Shown: positions 26,615 through 35,148 of the stretch, one piece after another
Position numbering within the stretch: the stretch's first letter is position 1
Layout: each line of letters starts with the position of its first letter
Assembly: GCA_023259035.1 (NCBI GenBank)
Contig: JAHFRA010000020.1
Location: forward strand, 1-49,413
Length of the DNA stretch: 49,413 nt
Direction: 5' to 3'
Source of the DNA: Gallionella sp.
GTDB lineage: Bacteria; Pseudomonadota; Gammaproteobacteria; Burkholderiales; Gallionellaceae
Translations under genes and position numbers: made by a program
Notes under the pieces: model-generated
The model's database searches: none
The model's input: the letters and a program-made list of their open reading frames with translations, nothing else
Told to the model about the DNA's origin: nothing

Positions 26615-27325
26615 ATGATCACCTCCATCAATTACCTGCCACCCAATGCCGTTGGTACATCCAATGCGTCGGCTGGCTCGGGCTTGCAAACTTCGCTTGC
26701 CAGCCCGCAGTTGAAGGGAGGCGGTGCAGTCGCGCAGTTGAGTGCATTCGGTCAGGTCAAATCTTCCCTCGTTGATTTGCAGAACAAGGCGTTCGCGCTC
26801 AAGAATTTTAGCAAGCCGCCCACGCTGGAAGATTTCAAAGTGGTTGTGCAGGGCTTTGTGCAATCATTAAATTCAATTAACAAGGGTGTCAAAGAGTCGG
26901 CGTCAAGACAAGGCGTACTCGGCACGGATAGCCGTTCTGGTCAGGCATTGAACGATATTCGCAAGGCTGTGAATGGCGATAGTGCAAATGCATTTACTTC
27001 GTTACAAAAACTGGGCATTTCTCAGCAGGGCGATGGCGCGTTCTCTATCAACCAGAAGCAGCTGAAAAAGTCTTTTCAGGACAATCGATCAGGCGCGCTA
27101 TCGGCAGCTTCCGACATCGCCAATCGGGTTGCTCTGGTGACAGGCCAGCAACTCTCCGGTGACGGTATTCTCGGCAAGAAAGTGAATGACTCGAGTCTGC
27201 GCGCCACCGAGTTTGGAAACACCCGCAGCAAAGCGCAGGGCTACTTACAAGCGCCAGCGGTTCAATTGACTAATACTGGTGGCAATGCGGCAGCCGCTTA
27301 TTCCAGCGTTGCGTTGCTACGCTAG
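26615..27325 (+). CDS. FliD C-terminal-like protein of unknown role
   Basis: 236 residues from ATG 26615, behind GGGGAG. The N-terminal part is Ser/Gly/Ala-rich and disordered-looking; the middle (LNDIRKAVNGDSANAFTSLQKLGISQQGDGAFSINQKQLKK) has the pattern of the C-terminal part of flagellar hook cap FliD (Leu-any-any-Ile-Gly-Ile...Asp-Gly...Leu), though no FliD N-terminal domain or flagellar neighbours are present. No signal peptide. It follows the cyclase-hemerythrin gene by 167 bases and converges with efp, whose stop lies 20 bases away. Confidence 0.65.
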   Translation: MITSINYLPPNAVGTSNASAGSGLQTSLASPQLKGGGAVAQLSAFGQVKSSLVDLQNKAFALKNFSKPPTLEDFKVVVQGFVQSLNSINKGVKESASRQGVLGTDSRSGQALNDIRKAVNGDSANAFTSLQKLGISQQGDGAFSINQKQLKKSFQDNRSGALSAASDIANRVALVTGQQLSGDGILGKKVNDSSLRATEFGNTRSKAQGYLQAPAVQLTNTGGNAAAAYSSVALLR

Positions 27326-27345
27326 CTCATTCTATCGGTGGGGAA

Positions 27346-27900
27346 TTAAGCGCGGCGTTTGAATTCGTTGGTGCGCGTGTCAATTTCGATTTTGTCGCCG
27401 ATTTCGACAAATGCTGCAACAGGTAATTCAAAGCCAGTGTTGATTTTGGCAGGCTTCATCACCTTGCCCGAGGTGTCGCCGCGTACCGCAGGCTCGGTGT
27501 AGATAACCTCGCGCACAATGGTGTTTGGCAGTTCAACCGAAATTGCTTTGCCATCGTAGAACACAACCTCACAAGCCATGCCGTCTTCAATGTAGTTAAT
27601 CGCGTCGCCCATGCTTTCGGCTTCTATTTCATATTGGTTATATTCGCCATCCATGAACACGTACATCGGATCGGCGAAGTATGAGTAAGTCACTTCCTTG
27701 CGATCCAGCATGATCTGTTCGAACTTGTCATCGGCGCTATACACGGTTTCTTTTGCGGATTCGGTCAGCAGATTTTTCATCTTCATCTTGACTACCGAGC
27801 CATTGCGGCCGGAACGGCTGTATTCAGCCTTGAGCACGACCATCGGGTCGCTTCCGACCATAATAACGTTGCCTACGCGTACTTCTTGTGCCGTTTTCAT
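27346..27900 (-). CDS. efp: Elongation factor P
   Basis: 184 residues, three beta-barrel domains. The modified tip loop reads [13 protein letters not shown], with Arg at position 32, the type that is rhamnosylated by EarP rather than lysinylated by EpmA. EF-P rescues ribosomes stalled at polyproline stretches. Its ATG overlaps the earP stop by four bases (ATGA), so modifying enzyme and substrate are co-translated. Confidence 0.97.
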   Translation of the reverse strand: MKTAQEVRVGNVIMVGSDPMVVLKAEYSRSGRNGSVVKMKMKNLLTESAKETVYSADDKFEQIMLDRKEVTYSYFADPMYVFMDGEYNQYEIEAESMGDAINYIEDGMACEVVFYDGKAISVELPNTIVREVIYTEPAVRGDTSGKVMKPAKINTGFELPVAAFVEIGDKIEIDTRTNEFKRRA

Positions 27901-29096
27901 GTTTGCTGCCCTTCAATTTTGAAGGCGCGGATTTTACCGATTTTTTGGCAAAAATCCAGCAAATTCAACGCCAGATTGTTTTTGACCAATTGCTGCCCCC
28001 AGTTTTGCGCGTGACGGTTCAATTCATCCCGTGCGGCAGCGAAGGCAGACCAAGCCTGTCCTGAGTCTGTCGAAGTGGTTTCCCCGTCTGCGCCCGCATT
28101 GTTCCATGCCTGCCACAGGCCTTGCACCGCTTGGCGCGCTGCGGTGCTGAGTGACGCCTCGTACAGATTGAGGAATGCCTGCAGTTTCTGCCAGTGCACC
28201 GCGTCGTGCTGCGGATAAATTTGCCAGACAAACGGTTTCCCTGCCCACTGCGCCCGCACACAGGAATCCTCGCCACGAACGAAATTGACATCGCATGCCC
28301 ACAACAACTCGTCGTAGCGTTCCTGCTCAACAAAGGGCAGCACGCGTACTTGCAAATTACCTTGAGAATAAGCTTTGCCTACGCGTGATGCGGCATCGCC
28401 GAAATATTGCCCAACCTGCGGCAAGATGCGTCCCTCCGGCACCAGGCATAACATCGGCTGAGAGCCGCCCGACCAAGCGTCGAGCAAGCCGCGCAGCGCG
28501 GTGTTCTCATAGCCGAACAGCGAGATTTTCAATGTTTCCGCGCTCGGCATCTCCATGCCGATGGACTGCCAGAATCCCCGCTGTTGCGCGACATCGTTCT
28601 GGAACGTGTCACGCCGCGCCAGCAGACCGCGCTCCAGCAACAAGCCGCCGGTCTGCTTGGTAAAGCCGGGGAAGAAGAAATATTTGGTCAGCGGCAGGCG
28701 GGAGTGCGGCGAAGGCAGGCCGTGGCAGCCATGCACCCAATCTTCGGCACTCAAGTATTCAAGATTGATCCAGGCAGATTTCTGCTGTGCGGCCATCGCT
28801 ACGACATAAGACTCTGGTAGCGCGCAGCCAAAAGCCTCGATAACCAAGTCGGCGGGCTGCACTTCGGGAAAGTTTTTTATCCACAAACACACTTCCACAC
28901 CGCGACACTGCTGCACCTTCGATGTAACGTCCGCTTCGGGACACAGTCTGGCAAAGCTGCCCAAATCATCCACCCACAACCTTACCGCGAGGCTATTCTC
29001 GTTCGCCAGTTGCCGCGCCAGCCGCCAGCTCACGCCGATGTCGCCATAGTTGTCGATGACGTTGCAAAAGATGTCGCAGGTAGTATGCTTATTCAT
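27897..29096 (-). CDS. earP: EF-P arginine-32 rhamnosyltransferase
   Basis: 399 residues from ATG 29096 (a GTG three codons upstream is the alternative). GT-B glycosyltransferase; the N-terminal [25 protein letters not shown] carries the conserved catalytic Asp region, and the C-terminal part has [46 protein letters not shown], the nucleotide-sugar and EF-P binding block. It adds rhamnose from dTDP-rhamnose to EF-P Arg32. Near the C-terminus, [13 protein letters not shown] is encoded by a half-palindrome repeat inserted in frame. Confidence 0.95.
   Translation of the reverse strand: MNKHTTCDIFCNVIDNYGDIGVSWRLARQLANENSLAVRLWVDDLGSFARLCPEADVTSKVQQCRGVEVCLWIKNFPEVQPADLVIEAFGCALPESYVVAMAAQQKSAWINLEYLSAEDWVHGCHGLPSPHSRLPLTKYFFFPGFTKQTGGLLLERGLLARRDTFQNDVAQQRGFWQSIGMEMPSAETLKISLFGYENTALRGLLDAWSGGSQPMLCLVPEGRILPQVGQYFGDAASRVGKAYSQGNLQVRVLPFVEQERYDELLWACDVNFVRGEDSCVRAQWAGKPFVWQIYPQHDAVHWQKLQAFLNLYEASLSTAARQAVQGLWQAWNNAGADGETTSTDSGQAWSAFAAARDELNRHAQNWGQQLVKNNLALNLLDFCQKIGKIRAFKIEGQQT
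28051..28078. repeat. Half-element of the CTTCGACA...CTCAGG repeat inside earP
   Basis: On the minus strand this reads CCACTTCGACAGACTCAGG followed by ACAGGCTTG. The core CTTCGACA-ACTCAGG matches, with one difference, the right half of the element inside the transporter gene at 33254-33316. It adds about nine residues near 340-348 of EarP without a frame change. Confidence 0.6.
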
Positions 29097-29340
29097 TTGA
29101 AACACAATACTTTGATCGATAAAGTGAGAGCGGTTACACCTTGTATATGAAGATTCGGGGGGAATGTTTTGGCGGTTTATTCGCTCGATATATCAAGTAT
29201 GCATCATGAATTGATTTTTTGAGGCACCCATTATCAATTTTTATCGGCTGATGATATGCCGGCGCCAAGCTCTGAAAATTTTGAGGGTTTCCGGATGATA
29301 AAGAATTACAATGCAAAACAACTCCGACCCCCGATGAGCC

Positions 29341-30108
29341 ATGACTATAGTCGCTGTTTTTAACCAGAAAGGTGGTGTGGGAAAAACCACCACAGCTCTT
29401 AACATTACCGCCGCCTTGGCACGCCGCGGACGCCAGCCGGTTGGCATTGACCTGGACCCGCAGGCGCAATTCGGTTCCATTATCGGTATTACCGCCCATT
29501 CTGGAGATGACAGCGTTTTCAGCCTGTTTCAGCGTAATCGCCCGTTACGTGAAATGATCCGGGAATCGGCCAGCGGGATCAGCGTTATTCCGTCGCATGC
29601 CGAGTTATCCAAGGTGGATGCGCTATATGGCAAGGGTTACAACGCGATTAACAAACTGAACTCAAGCCTGCAGGCGGAAAAAACGGGGGGCATGAATACG
29701 CCTTGGGTAATCGACTGCTGCCCGATGGTTGGCGTTCTTTCGCTAAATGCGATATTTGCCAGCGATGGCCTTATCGTTCCCATTTCGGCGGATCACCTGT
29801 CTTTCAAAGGCGCCATGCAGATTAGAAGAACCCTCAAGGCGCTCGAACAGGTGCTGAAACGCCGTGTCAATCGCCGTTATCTGATCACCCGTTTTGACTC
29901 GCGGCGGCGCATGGCGAGGGACATCCTGCTCATGGCCGAAACGGAATTCGGCGCGGATGTTTGCAGGACGCTCATTTCGGAAAACGTCAGCTTGGCGGAA
30001 AGCCCGGCAGTGAATAAAACTGTCTTCGAACACGCGCCAAACAGCCGTGGTGCGTATGACTATGATGCACTGCTCGATGAATTACTGGCCGATGGGTTTA
30101 TCGAGTAA
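29341..30108 (+). CDS. Orphan ParA/MinD-type ATPase
   Basis: 255 residues. Deviant Walker A KGGVGKTTT at about 10-18 with the signature Lys, DLDPQAQFG at about 37-45, and Walker B-like WVIDCCP at about 121-127. These ATPases position DNA or protein complexes. There is no ParB gene or parS-like repeat beside it, so chromosome segregation is less likely than a dedicated role such as positioning a polar complex. Start ATG 29341 has a weak ribosome site. It is divergent from earP. Confidence 0.87.
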   Translation: MTIVAVFNQKGGVGKTTTALNITAALARRGRQPVGIDLDPQAQFGSIIGITAHSGDDSVFSLFQRNRPLREMIRESASGISVIPSHAELSKVDALYGKGYNAINKLNSSLQAEKTGGMNTPWVIDCCPMVGVLSLNAIFASDGLIVPISADHLSFKGAMQIRRTLKALEQVLKRRVNRRYLITRFDSRRRMARDILLMAETEFGADVCRTLISENVSLAESPAVNKTVFEHAPNSRGAYDYDALLDELLADGFIE

Positions 30109-30202
30109 TGCTGGTCGAAATAATACGGAGAGATTCAGCAAGTCCGGGGTGGTACAAGGCAATAGCGAGAATGGCTGCTGCGTGCTTGCCGTGGTTATAA
30201 TT

Positions 30203-30418
30203 TTAGTCATCTTTGGCAATGAGTGACAGCACATCTTCTATGTCCATGGACTGGGAAAATTTCTTGTCATGGTCAATTATCTTGCATTGCGTCACTTCAC
30301 AATGGCGGTACATCTGCCGCAGTTTACGTTCAGCATCCGCCAAATCCTTGCCTTGAATCTGGATGCTCTCGACTTTTTGTCCATCCCGTGTCTTCACGGA
30401 GAAATCGAATTTCAGCAT
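30203..30418 (-). CDS. Small soluble protein of unknown function
   Basis: 71 residues from ATG 30418 with GGGGGAA just upstream. Begins LKFDFSVKTRDGQKVESIQIQGKDLADAERKLRQMY, followed by VTQCKIIDHDKK and an acidic C-terminus. The sequence pattern (alternating strand, long helix, strand) suggests a compact alpha/beta domain. Conserved-looking codon use and a clear ribosome site support a real gene. It converges with the ParA gene, 94 bases away; no role is assigned. Confidence 0.65.
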   Translation of the reverse strand: MLKFDFSVKTRDGQKVESIQIQGKDLADAERKLRQMYRHCEVTQCKIIDHDKKFSQSMDIEDVLSLIAKDD

Positions 30419-30514
30419 AATTCCCCCAAAAAATTAGCACATCTCAAAACTGATACGGCAAATCAAATTCTGGAATAGTATAGGGACAAAGCGCATTTTT
30501 CGTAATCCCGTTTT

Positions 30515-31714
30515 TCATTCCGCATGCAATGCCTCCACCGGATCAAGTCGCGCCGCGCGCCGCGCCGGCATTACCCCCGCTACCAGGCCAATGGTAACCG
30601 CACTCAATTCGGCGAGCGCTGCAAACAGCCACGGTGTATGCACCGGCAGTGCCGGGAACAGCCAGTGTAACGCCTGTGCGATGCCGATACCCAATGCCAG
30701 CCCGGCCAACCCGCCCAACGCGGACAGCAGCATTGCCTCGCCCAGAAATAGCAGCAGCACCTGTCGTTCTTGCGCACCCAGGGCGCGCAGCAAGCCGATC
30801 TCGGCAGTGCGCTCGGTGACAGCCATGGTCATGATAGTGAGGATGCCAACGCCGCCTACCAGCAAGGAAATTCCGCCCAACGCGCCCACCGCGAAGGTGA
30901 TCACATCCAGCACTGAACCGAGCACCTCCAGCGCTTTTTCCTGCGGGGTCAAGGTGAAGTCTTCGCGCCCGTGCCGATCTCCGAGCAGTGTGGCGATCGA
31001 ACGCAACACGCCTTGCAAATCGGTATTGGCCTGATAGTTTACCTGTATCTCCATCAACCCCGGACGATTGAATAATTCCAGCGCTCGTGCGGCGGGAATA
31101 AACACGGTATCGTCAAGGTCGAAGCCGAGTATCTGTCCCTTTGGCTCCATCACACCGATCACTTGGTAGCGTTGTCCACCGATGCGCAGGTAGCTACCAA
31201 GCGGATTCTGACCGGCAAACAACTCCTGGCGCACTTTTGAACCGAGTACGACAAGGGCGCGCGCCTGGGTCGGATCATCGTCCGGCAAAAAACTGCCGGT
31301 CTGCACATTGATCGTGAAAGTCTTGGTGAACTCGTGCCCCGCACCGTACACCGTGGTACGGCGCGTCTTGCCATTGGCGCGCAGTTCGGCATTGCCCTGT
31401 ACGCTGGGGTTGACGTGCTCAATATTGGGCAAGCGGCGCAAGGCCTGTGCATCTTCGATGGAAAGCGGTCTGACTGAACCGAAGATACCGACACTCGCGC
31501 CATGCGTCTGGGTTTTGCCGGGCTGAATGGCGATCAGGTTGGTGCCGAACTGGCTGAATTCAGCCAGTACGAATTGATGCAACCCTTCACCGATGGAGGT
31601 GAGCAGAATCACCGCAGTAATGCCGATGGCGATGCCCAGGCCAGTCAGAAAACTGCGCAGCCGGTAAGCGATGAAACTGGAGGTGGTGAGACGGATCAGA
31701 TCGGGGAATAGCAT
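30515..31714 (-). CDS. MacB/FtsX-type ABC permease without a local ATPase
   Basis: 399 residues with the layout of the permease at 5926-7134: TM about 20-42, MacB_PCD domain, then three TM segments and PARRAARLDPVEALHAE. The two are clear paralogues (FGTNLIAIQPGKT here, LGTNLLIVFPGRT there). No ATP-binding or adaptor gene lies beside it, so it may share the ATPase at 7131-7811 or use one elsewhere. ATG overlaps the miaA stop by one base (TGATG). Confidence 0.9.
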   Translation of the reverse strand: MLFPDLIRLTTSSFIAYRLRSFLTGLGIAIGITAVILLTSIGEGLHQFVLAEFSQFGTNLIAIQPGKTQTHGASVGIFGSVRPLSIEDAQALRRLPNIEHVNPSVQGNAELRANGKTRRTTVYGAGHEFTKTFTINVQTGSFLPDDDPTQARALVVLGSKVRQELFAGQNPLGSYLRIGGQRYQVIGVMEPKGQILGFDLDDTVFIPAARALELFNRPGLMEIQVNYQANTDLQGVLRSIATLLGDRHGREDFTLTPQEKALEVLGSVLDVITFAVGALGGISLLVGGVGILTIMTMAVTERTAEIGLLRALGAQERQVLLLFLGEAMLLSALGGLAGLALGIGIAQALHWLFPALPVHTPWLFAALAELSAVTIGLVAGVMPARRAARLDPVEALHAE

Positions 31715-32643
31715 CAGAGGTGCTCCAGTGCCACATGAACATCGCGCATGACGTCGTCGGAGAGGCAGTCAATCTCAACATTGTCCGGCATGGAGCGCAG
31801 CCAGGTGAGTTGCCGCTTGGCGAGTTGGCGGGAAGCGGCGACACCGGTTTCAATCAGTTGCGTCTCAGTGATCTTTCTTTCCAGAAATTGCCACGCCTGA
31901 CGATAGCCTACACAGCGCATCGATGGTAAATCGGGATGCAGTTTATAGCGCTGTCTGAGGTTGCGCAATTCCTCGATCAGGCCTTGTTCCAGCATTTGTT
32001 TAAAACGCGTGGCAATGCGCTGGTGCAGCACGCTGCGCTCGCCGGGAACCAGCGCGATGGGCAGGATGCGGTAAGGCAGTTCGCTGGTTGTTTTCTGTTT
32101 GATCAGCGCCGACATCGGCTGTCCGGTGAGCCGGTAAATTTCCAGCGCGCGCTGAATACGTTGCGTGTCGTTAGGCGACAAGCGCGCGGCGGTTTCGGCA
32201 TCTACTGCGGCCAACTGCCGGTGCAAATAGGCCACGCCATGCTGCGCGATTGCTGCGTCGAGCTCGGCGCGCACGGCCTGGTCCGCCTCCGGCAAAGGGC
32301 TTAAGCCGTGTTGCAAGGCGCGGAAATACAGCATGGTTCCACCGGCCAGCAGGGGAATCTTGCCGCGTTGCGTGATGTCTGTCATCAGACGTAGCGCATC
32401 ATGGCGGAACGCGGCGGCGGAATACGCTTCGGTGGGGTCGCGAATGTCGATCAGGTGATGCGGGGCGCGCATCAAGGTTGCCGCATCCGGTTTCGCGGTG
32501 CCGATATTCATGTCGCGATACACCAGCGCGGAATCCACGCTGATGATTTCTACCGGCAATAGTTGCGCCAGCGCTACCGCGATCATGGTCTTGCCGCTGG
32601 CGGTGGGGCCCATCAGGAAAATTGCTGGAGGTAGCGTCCTCAT
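31714..32643 (-). CDS. miaA: tRNA dimethylallyltransferase
   Basis: 309 residues from ATG 32643; a longer frame upstream only runs through the transporter gene. P-loop GPTASGKT at about 12-19, then ISVDSALVYRDMNIGTAKP and DIRDPTEAYSAA, and the C-terminal MRCVGYRQAWQ. MiaA adds dimethylallyl to A37 of tRNAs reading UNN codons. ATG overlaps the transporter stop (ATGA). In many Proteobacteria miaA lies directly after mutL; here a transporter and a kinase gene stand between. Confidence 0.95.
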   Translation of the reverse strand: MRTLPPAIFLMGPTASGKTMIAVALAQLLPVEIISVDSALVYRDMNIGTAKPDAATLMRAPHHLIDIRDPTEAYSAAAFRHDALRLMTDITQRGKIPLLAGGTMLYFRALQHGLSPLPEADQAVRAELDAAIAQHGVAYLHRQLAAVDAETAARLSPNDTQRIQRALEIYRLTGQPMSALIKQKTTSELPYRILPIALVPGERSVLHQRIATRFKQMLEQGLIEELRNLRQRYKLHPDLPSMRCVGYRQAWQFLERKITETQLIETGVAASRQLAKRQLTWLRSMPDNVEIDCLSDDVMRDVHVALEHL

Positions 32644-33998
32644 GCCAATTCCTTGTCGCGTGTTTCGCGCATCATGAGCACCGCCAGCACGCTGATTGCG
32701 GCTGCTGCGGAAACATAGCCGCCTACCCAGGCGAGGCCGCCGTGCAGCACCAGTTGTTGCGCGAGGTAGGGAGCGAGCGAAGCGCCCAGAATTCCTCCCA
32801 GATTGTAAGCTGAGCCCGCGCCAGTGTAGCGCACGGCGGTGGGAAACAGTTCCGGCAGCAGCGCACCCATCGGCGCGAACGTCGCGCCCATCAGGAACAG
32901 TTCGATGGAAAGAAAAATGGTGATCTGCCACGGCGAACCGCTGTCCAGCATCGGGGCGAGCAGGAAACCGGACAGGAATGCCGCGCTGCCCGCGACGAGC
33001 AACACCGGGCGGCGGCCATAACGGTCGCCCGCGATAGCGGCAAGCGGCGTGGCTGCCGCCATGAAGATGACGGCCACGCACAGCATCGAGAGGAATTGCG
33101 GGCGCGAGATGCCGAGCGTGGTGACGCCATAGCTCAGCGAAAACACCGTGGAAATGTAGAACAGCGCGTAGCACACGACCATCGCCAGTGCGCCCAGCAC
33201 CAGCGGTGCAGCATGATGGGACAGCAATTGCGCGAGCGGCAATTTGCGAAAATCCGTTCGTGGTGAGCCTGTCGAACCATGAACGGGGCGCCCTTCGACA
33301 AACTCAGGGCGAACGGCTTGGATGGACTTGAGAAACACCGGCGTCTCGGCGAGCTTGAGCCGCACGTAGAGGCCGACGATGACCAGCGCAGCACTGGCAA
33401 GGAACGGGATGCGCCAGCCCCAGGCGCGGAACTGCGCATCGTCGAGCCATTGTGACAGCAGCAGGAAACTGCCGGTGGCAAACAGGAAGCCGACCGGCGG
33501 CCCGAGTTGCGGGAACATGCCGAACCAGCCGCGCTTGCCCTTGGGCGCATATTCCGCCGCCAGCAAGGCCGCGCCGCCCCATTCGCCACCGAGGCCGATG
33601 CCCTGACCGAAGCGCAGCAGACAGAGCAGCGCGGGCGCGCTCCAGCCGATCAGATCATAGCCGGGCAACACGCCGATCAGCGTGGTGGAAACGCCCATCA
33701 CCAGCAGCGAAGCGACCAGCGTGGTTTTGCGCCCGATCCTGTCGCCGAAATGCCCGAATAGCAAGGCACCGAGCGGGCGCGCGAGGAACGCGATGCCGAA
33801 CGTGAGGAACGCGTTCAGCGCCTGCGCCGCCGGGTCGCTGCCGGGGAAAAACACCGGGCCGATCACCATCGCCACGGCGAGACCGTAGATGTAGAAATCG
33901 TAGAACTCGATGGCGGTGCCGATGAAGCTGGCGAAGGCGATACGGGTTGTCGAAAAGGATGAAGAAGATGATGCTTGTCTGTTAGAAGGGAATGTCAT
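32640..33998 (-). CDS. MFS transporter, metabolite:H+ symporter type
   Basis: 452 residues from ATG 33998. Twelve membrane segments; ASFIGTAIEFYDFYIYG and GHFGDRIGRKTTL are MHS-family marks (ProP/ShiA/KgtP group), GEWGGAALLAAEYAPKGKRGWFGM is the second conserved block. It would take up an organic acid, osmolyte or similar solute with protons. The central loop (about 228-248, AVRPEFVEGRPVHGSTGSPR) is encoded by a 63-bp palindromic repeat inserted in frame. Starts farther upstream lie inside the kinase gene and give only a non-membrane tail; the chosen start overlaps the kinase end by 17 bases. Confidence 0.88.
   Translation of the reverse strand: MTFPSNRQASSSSSFSTTRIAFASFIGTAIEFYDFYIYGLAVAMVIGPVFFPGSDPAAQALNAFLTFGIAFLARPLGALLFGHFGDRIGRKTTLVASLLVMGVSTTLIGVLPGYDLIGWSAPALLCLLRFGQGIGLGGEWGGAALLAAEYAPKGKRGWFGMFPQLGPPVGFLFATGSFLLLSQWLDDAQFRAWGWRIPFLASAALVIVGLYVRLKLAETPVFLKSIQAVRPEFVEGRPVHGSTGSPRTDFRKLPLAQLLSHHAAPLVLGALAMVVCYALFYISTVFSLSYGVTTLGISRPQFLSMLCVAVIFMAAATPLAAIAGDRYGRRPVLLVAGSAAFLSGFLLAPMLDSGSPWQITIFLSIELFLMGATFAPMGALLPELFPTAVRYTGAGSAYNLGGILGASLAPYLAQQLVLHGGLAWVGGYVSAAAAISVLAVLMMRETRDKELA
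33254..33316. repeat. 63-bp palindromic element in frame in the transporter gene
   Basis: CCGTTC...GAACGG pairs bound each half: CCGTTCGTGGTGAGCCTGTC onward to CATGAACGG, then CCCTTCGACAAACTCAGGG ending GAACGG. Length 63 bases, exactly 21 codons. This two-part repeat (often translated as VRPEFVEG and HGSTGSPRT) is a widespread dispersed element of beta- and gammaproteobacteria. Confidence 0.85.
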
Positions 33999-35106
33999 CG
34001 TCAAATTTTGGGAAATCATGGTATCGGTCGATGGCATCCAAGCGCGATTGGATATTTGCCAAAATGATCCTTCGCTTCTCATCATTAGCTGCTTTCAATA
34101 ATGAGATGAAATCTTTTAAATACGAAACATTAAAGCCTTCTTTGTGAAATCTGAACCCGCCATCTAGGAAACATCTGAGGATAGGTGCGCAATTTGGTGC
34201 TATGTCTTCTAACATGAGATTGCGATAAGCAGACTCTAATTTCGATACAATTTTTTCATGATCTTCAAAATATTTTGTCCCGTTTTCAATTTTTGCTATG
34301 TGTTTAGTAAGTTCATTAGCAAAATATCTGTAATTGTTCAACTCCTGTCCCCAGAAATTAATCTCGGATAATTTATTTGCGAGAATTTCTCGCTCTACAT
34401 CCAAGAAACTTCTGAAGCGGTTTGCAGGTTCAACTTGGCACATCCTTCTCAGTATTGACCGATATTGGAAATCTTCAATTGATAAATTCTGAATGGTTTT
34501 CTCGAATAGCTTGCCAACGAAATAAACTTCCGTTCCAAAGTCGTAATTGCTGGTTGTGAATTCATTCGGTGGTTCGCACCACCAGTTTAGGCTAATGCTT
34601 TTTTCAAAGTCATCACTGATCTCAACCCTTTTTCCGAAGCCGAGGTCGATGATTTTTACAGTGCCATCTTTTTTTACCATCAAGTTCATTGGTCTAATAT
34701 CCCGATGAAGGATATTCCGAGATTCAAGATGACAGAATCCTCTGATGGTTTGATTAAAAACATCGGCTAGTTTTTCTGGATTTTCCCTTGCGTAGTCATC
34801 TATGTCAGTTCCATCTACATACTCCATCAGTATGTATCCGGTTAGTTTTTCTGGATAAATATGGTAGTTGAATATCCTGACTACATTTTGGTGATATACG
34901 TCGTGCAGTAGCTTAATTTCGCGCAAGAAGTTGGAGAAGAACTCTTGTTTGTGTTCTTCGTAATATGGCGAATATTTTTTGCAGACGAATAATTCGTCGA
35001 TTACATCATCTTTAAGCAGAACGGTTTTCCCGCACGCTCCTTGTCCAAGCTCTTTGACGAGCAAGTAGTTTCGCTTACGAACGAACTCAATAACATTGTC
35101 ACTCAT
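33982..35106 (-). CDS. Eukaryotic-like Ser/Thr protein kinase
   Basis: 374 residues. Kinase domain about 12-250: Gly loop LGQGACGKTVLL, Lys about 43 in FVCKKY, Glu63 in LREIKLL, catalytic HRDIRPMN (134-141), and metal-binding DLGFGK (154-159). DLG replaces the usual DFG but keeps the Asp. The C-terminal 120 residues are helical with no recognised domain and no membrane segment, so it is cytosolic. The DNA is visibly AT-rich (two 60-base lines counted gave 28% and 42% GC) against GC-rich neighbours, which suggests transfer. It lies between mutL and the transporter. Confidence 0.9.
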   Translation of the reverse strand: MSDNVIEFVRKRNYLLVKELGQGACGKTVLLKDDVIDELFVCKKYSPYYEEHKQEFFSNFLREIKLLHDVYHQNVVRIFNYHIYPEKLTGYILMEYVDGTDIDDYARENPEKLADVFNQTIRGFCHLESRNILHRDIRPMNLMVKKDGTVKIIDLGFGKRVEISDDFEKSISLNWWCEPPNEFTTSNYDFGTEVYFVGKLFEKTIQNLSIEDFQYRSILRRMCQVEPANRFRSFLDVEREILANKLSEINFWGQELNNYRYFANELTKHIAKIENGTKYFEDHEKIVSKLESAYRNLMLEDIAPNCAPILRCFLDGGFRFHKEGFNVSYLKDFISLLKAANDEKRRIILANIQSRLDAIDRYHDFPKFDDDIPF

Positions 35107-35148
35107 AATAGGTCTTGTACTTTGTAGAACTTTAAACTTTCTAAGTTA

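Noticed and set aside
31714..33174. 486-residue reading of miaA
   Set aside because: The N-terminal 177 residues run through the transporter gene in another frame; ATG 32643 gives the normal 309-residue MiaA.
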